Of a stretch of DNA of 64,000 nt, positions 61,701-64,000 are shown piece after piece. The notes under the pieces were generated by a model. The model ran no database searches and was not told where the DNA came from. It saw only the letters and a list, made by a program, of their open reading frames with translations. The translations under genes and the position numbers were made by a program. Within the stretch, counting starts at the first letter, position 1; each line of letters opens with the position of its first letter. This DNA comes from Prauserella marina (lineage in GTDB: Bacteria; Actinomycetota; Actinomycetes; Mycobacteriales; Pseudonocardiaceae): contig NZ_CP016353.1 of assembly GCF_002240355.1 (NCBI RefSeq), positions 186,001 to 250,000 on the forward strand, written 5' to 3'.

Positions 61701-64000
61701 CGCTTGACGCCTCCTGGTTCGGCGGCGACGACGTTCGCGCCAGGATGACGTCGGTCATCAGTACCGTAACGAGGCTGCCAACCAGTGTGCGGGCGGAAGG
61801 CGAGGGGCTGTTCCGGCACTGGGTGGTGGAAGGTACTCATGCCGGTGTCACCTTTGGTGTCGTCGTCAGGCTGGACGGGTCCGTCGAGAGTGTCCACGTC
61901 CTCGACGGCAGCCAGGGCGACCTCAGGAAGGTTCCGAACGTCAGGCGCTCGGGCAGCGCCAGCTCCTGGCGGCCGCCCGAGGAAGAAGCTGAGCAGGAAC
62001 CGCACCAGCCTCCGCGGTTCCCGCCGCGGCCACCACAGGCTCCCTCACGCTTCGATCCGGACGGTTTCGATCGGGATGCGTTCGGCGATGCCCGCCAGGG
62101 ACCGTACCGGCCGCGGGATCTCGGTCTCGGCGACGTTTGGTACTACGACTCGGAATACGCACCGGCGCAACAGCCGCTGATTCCGGTTGCCCCTGACGCG
62201 TTGGCATCGCCGAGTGCCGACAGAGCGCCCTCGGATGCGCCGACGACTCCGATCAGCACCGAGAGTTCCAACCCCGTGCTGCGCGTGTCACCGGGGCCGA
62301 CGGTTCTGGACGCCGCCTCACTCGACCTTGAGGAGACAGCACAGCTCGTCGGTGGCGCCCTTGCCGACATCGAAGGTGACGCGGTGATCACCCATGTCCC
62401 GGATCAGGACAATCCGGGACGGTGGAGGGTCGAATCGTCCGATGGCCTGCGGTGGGAGTTCCAGGTCGGCACCCAGCGCGGCGTGCCAAGCATCACCGTT
62501 CCCGAACTTCGTCTCGTGGACGGCAAATGGGAGTTGACCGGGCCGGTCGAGGTGATGCTTCCTACGCTCCCCATCGGTAGTCAGGCGCAGGCCGAGACTG
62601 TTGGTCCGGTGTTGAGTGCAGCCCTCACGCAGACTCCTTCCGAGATGCGGAGGCTGGTTTCCGAGGTACCGGCAACCAGCGACGAGGCGCTACCGCCGCT
62701 CGGTGACCTGCTCCCGCAGCCACCGCCCGCGCCGGGATCTGCTCAGTTGCCCTCGGTCGTCCCCGACGGCAACCATGCTGCCGCGCGCATCGGCAACGGG
62801 GCTGACTGGATTCGTACCTTGCCCGCGAATCAGCAGGTCGCGTTGCAGGACGCGATCGCCCTTCGTTCCGACGAACGCAACAATGCGTTGCGGACGCTCA
62901 CCGGCAACTTGACGCCTGCGCAGCAAGCCGAGTTCTCCCGTCGCCCTGTCACGGGACAGGAATTGCTGGAATCCGGCGCTTTCGCCCGTCATTCCGATGA
63001 AACAGCCGCAAGGACAGCGGAAACCGAAGCCAACACCGTCAACAATCTGGATAGGGCGTTCGCCGGCGCTGTGTCCTCGACGGCACCCGCGAAGGTGCAC
63101 TGGTGGTCCGACAGCGTCGGTGCTGTTTTCGGCGGCGACCTCACGAACCTTGAGGGCCGACGGTTTGTCAACGCGGGGCACACATCCACCAACCTCCACC
63201 AGCCGACGACCGGTCAGCCCGAGGTTCGTGCCACGGTGCTCCTTCCCTCCGGCACCAAGGCAATCCATGCGGGCGAACTCTCCGACAACACGGTCCTGCT
63301 GCCCCGTGGGTCGGAGTTCACGGTCGTCAACGCGGAGCAGGCCGTTGTCGACGGCAGGGAAGTGCTGCTGCTCGAACTGGAACTGACCGGCGGTCCCGCA
63401 CTCAGCGGAACGGAAATGTCCAGCGTCGCGGACATGACCAAACTGGAGGACTGGACAGGCCAGGCTTCCAGCCCTTCGGCGATCTTCCAGGATGCCGAAG
63501 GTCGGCAGTGGTACGTCAAATCCGCCGGCTCCGCGCTGCACGCGGAGAACGAGGTCGCGGCAGGAGCGCTGTATCGTGCCTTCGCCGACAACTTCTACCA
63601 GGCCACTGGCGTTCGGTTGCCCGCGCCGGAGACGAAGGTGGTCCGGCTTGAGGGAGAACTCGATCCGCGTAGTGAGTACGGTGTCGCAAGCGCCTGGCTG
63701 GAGAACGACGGTGCGCTGACCGCCGACGCGATGGCCGAACTTTCCGCCGAGCAACAGCATCAGGTGTGGGGTGGCTTCGCCGCCGATGCGTGGCTCGCGA
63801 ACTGGGATGTCGCGGGCCCCCAGCACGTCGATGTCTCCGGTGGCACGTTCGAGAACGTGCGCTCGACGGGACGCGGTCCGGCGCGCATCGAGTTCGGCGG
63901 GGCGATGTTGTTCACCGGCCTCGGCATCGAGAAGGGAGGTCAGTTCGGCGGGGATGTCACCGAGCTGGCCGGTTTGCGCAACTCTGCCGTCAACCGTACG
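55781..64000 (+). CDS. Giant ESX-type polymorphic toxin-like protein, C-terminus beyond the window
   Basis: The frame stays open from TTG at 55781 (GAGGAGGT 5 bp before it) to the window edge, at least 2740 residues. Residues 1-145 are helical with a WXG-type turn (W95-Q-G97). Hydrophobic segments lie at about 147-190 and 411-458. Residues about 548-784 are acidic, Q- and S-rich linker. About 785-2060 are beta-rich modules including three related copies of an LPxxG-xxxGYR unit (about 1322, 1609 and 1700). About 2062-2140 is proline-rich. Residues about 2425-2547 resemble an ADP-ribosyltransferase fold with altered key residues, and 2548-2740 a kinase-like fold. No signal peptide; export by the ESX machinery is inferred from position. 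Confidence 0.85.
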   Translation, partial: MGVNPLDGPIAAFAQAMKDFGGSIDDFVREFNDWLGFSAAPPVAGMMIEGLFGPYPEALDEKVAEIVRLAMEDAENSADFFENMASAVEGIDLNWQGDGAPQSLQILMSNYIMSGNDIVRSKLDIAKGNADFYQQTILSKNMYQANLIFLLFELVRAVIAAIPSLGTSLAGIPIALGVAWTAVRSVARALASGVSSISMQVAFRGLARGTGVVLYNAGKTAVTAAGRAVPAAGRGIVTGGRNFARNYSIRPSSIAGRIGASQVQRQAVNKAIREGATRATVRELKSAAARRAIAHQLTQQFRGRAGATLANSLSNPARAAITSGISQALVASTARRGLMGRALGMSATHTVKGMSTWNVIGQKLMGYGVRSAFMFGLASDLAGQGMTMWETRQIEGNADLQKLMRYDYNGVSTAAAIVGAGVGGGGLAFASGIPGYIVTGAASGVLAHFSTVALTAALDPNATFSLPGRATAGADPNQMTWEEVAQAAVGGAMGGIWEVKVGDASFRDFGHNLADAKHAFSNMSFMNDLRGNSVAPGGYVASAPLPMGGASAVAGANTAAANLQAQNAQNAANTASGSGQSPAGRATGPSTGEQTGNTGSRTPGASDNNGADRQTDENSVPQQRAESPESGETESQVPEAQPDSGTPQTGESAADRQVNVLPDGSIPDSAQQSDVGDPGTQTQSPEQSDVDRGDPQAGQQADQGDGSEGAGQSSQDDRGETADQPGAAVTAETGDGANADGATSETGDSADTSDTSQQATGDSATDGQTRLNEPTRNEAQTLSPGEALTDSVESPDNVKAFIAREIDAMTSAGSASVDQSTGVITFTSAGQVGHAVATLNSDLAPGEARFVPGEYMLTSEGWVETSPAQLQYSPEVSPDFTEAATQISRHTVQMGELLLSDSPIVDPANITAKSGVAAAAANDPRPPVDGDVQRPLARLIRFGGTSATTAATSESDAVRTLNAALQDVQTSLSNGTESGSGSDRVVALVGDVEAGTSEQVGQGDNGQLPFGMGTSSSEGRLVAYFADGTGIPVDIGIDGDLAPGTARVSSAEWYFTNGQWTTPNGVAEVAIAPGGTEAQMRSAVLEALSGLREDVPGSGNSDVGQSANRYNIHAARSLAQQQAVSRDVGSSESHTSRQGEMSAHLHAAIDRLSQPGALVVSDADSSVAQNNDERLPTKAEFLTSTLVRLHYPNATVDMRVMVGGEQQVIPPQVDVVDGVLVQVGLGIMQFTGNGPEGAMAQQLLANVQARQALVDLGAMVEGQGNVADGRMQVALDSSLYSISEAIRTAVDNASQVSEHLTSETPEAHRASLLPDHLAPRGEQGYYAVRLPGHGVFADQAQAALAAVAAQGFRLLGITDGWAQGQPGVVSSWHDQATGRTLHLRLTTPDGIVAARRAGELGELAGETPSADVLEQRQQILEAVKRPSDVDAVLAFDPSGSATPNAWDIVTDSRHPEPSSIALSSTTLDDIMTTRGPESTAAELARFAPELFAEGESPRDLVRDIVTSVAMNPDTVIGRDDDGNWTVRGQRHGVTVEVIVAEDGAITRAVPTDGDLVRQGGEVRTSGEQSTASLLGGSLTSEQLATLTSAVNGVEGAALTPGLATTDGAARFTVRLPEAGSFVDNAATVLQSLTNDGYRVTMLPEQGPVGARNTMLVGVRQPDSSRMIFLRFDVEGAPAIPAEAAFADVVSVVDDVDSSFTVTSVGEPGGAAAPLKVEVAAKTYVRDSEAILQSLADRGYRLVGANNNWGKPGQAGWGTVWQSPHGGTVALLLTTAEADAFNADLAERLEEMPEGDRRRRVWLRNQQLLGRLGETPIPLGADRLRLPDLPMAESQSGATFDQQASLDAQADVPIKVRIQPGKYVTIIVSADPGTTPLDAAERVAAGLRQGANRLDGEEVVVTVPSGVDPSTLGFDLRAFGTALSTKLGGADVGSVAPANWQPPRYPADNVTVSDVALDRVIAQIGPESTAPGALALDASWFGGDDVRARMTSVISTVTRLPTSVRAEGEGLFRHWVVEGTHAGVTFGVVVRLDGSVESVHVLDGSQGDLRKVPNVRRSGSASSWRPPEEEAEQEPHQPPRFPPRPPQAPSRFDPDGFDRDAFGDARQGPYRPRDLGLGDVWYYDSEYAPAQQPLIPVAPDALASPSADRAPSDAPTTPISTESSNPVLRVSPGPTVLDAASLDLEETAQLVGGALADIEGDAVITHVPDQDNPGRWRVESSDGLRWEFQVGTQRGVPSITVPELRLVDGKWELTGPVEVMLPTLPIGSQAQAETVGPVLSAALTQTPSEMRRLVSEVPATSDEALPPLGDLLPQPPPAPGSAQLPSVVPDGNHAAARIGNGADWIRTLPANQQVALQDAIALRSDERNNALRTLTGNLTPAQQAEFSRRPVTGQELLESGAFARHSDETAARTAETEANTVNNLDRAFAGAVSSTAPAKVHWWSDSVGAVFGGDLTNLEGRRFVNAGHTSTNLHQPTTGQPEVRATVLLPSGTKAIHAGELSDNTVLLPRGSEFTVVNAEQAVVDGREVLLLELELTGGPALSGTEMSSVADMTKLEDWTGQASSPSAIFQDAEGRQWYVKSAGSALHAENEVAAGALYRAFADNFYQATGVRLPAPETKVVRLEGELDPRSEYGVASAWLENDGALTADAMAELSAEQQHQVWGGFAADAWLANWDVAGPQHVDVSGGTFENVRSTGRGPARIEFGGAMLFTGLGIEKGGQFGGDVTELAGLRNSAVNRT

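Noticed and set aside
1-64000. CRISPR arrays, prophage or complete insertion sequences
   Set aside because: No spaced direct repeats, phage structural genes or transposase genes were recognised anywhere in the window.

Overview
The window is high-GC actinobacterial DNA, most likely from a member of the Pseudonocardiaceae (Amycolatopsis/Saccharomonospora/Prauserella-like). The evidence is a mycobacterial-type galactan gene set (DprE1, GtrA, GlfT2, GlfT1, Wzm/Wzt), the Rv3777-Rv3780-like neighbours (quinone oxidoreductase, class V aminotransferase-like protein, proteasome activator Bpa) and a type VII (ESX) secretion locus. No mycolic-acid genes are seen.

Region 1 (1-15143) is cell-envelope polysaccharide. 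Galactan synthesis and export genes (dprE1 fragment, gtrA, glfT2, glfT1-wzt-wzm, a methyltransferase) lead directly into what looks like a complete pseudaminic-acid pathway: PseH, PseI, PseC, PseB, PseF and PseG. With it come a GT29 (sialyltransferase)-like protein, a coiled-coil protein and a GT-C membrane protein. This suggests a nonulosonic-acid decoration or polymer on the wall. A 165-bp element with 20-bp terminal inverted repeats, MITE-like, sits between pseI and pseC.

Region 2 (15144-30489) is mixed. It holds bpa, a PLP-fold protein without the PLP lysine, a quinone oxidoreductase, a secreted M28 peptidase, a MarR regulator, tRNA-Ser(UGA), a DprA plus phosphoribosyltransferase pair resembling the ShosTA defence/toxin-antitoxin module with a perfect LexA box in its promoter, a glyoxalase-fold protein, a TipA-type MerR regulator, and the 5-oxoprolinase operon pxpABC with an NRAMP-like transporter.

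Region 3 (30490-64000) is a type VII secretion locus: a membrane-anchored VWA protein, EccE and a Q/P-rich partner, two paralogous proline-rich secreted-type proteins, a third substrate-like protein, EccC, EccD, EccB, two WXG100 proteins, a mycosin whose whole catalytic apparatus is replaced, a YbaB-like protein and another small WXG-like protein. The last gene is a giant polymorphic-toxin-like protein of at least 2740 residues that runs off the window. Two regulator-enzyme pairs (XRE/MmyB with SDR, TetR with amidohydrolase) and a SapA-like secreted protein are interspersed. The giant protein is probably the main effector of this ESX locus; the small WXG and YbaB-like proteins just upstream are its likely partners.
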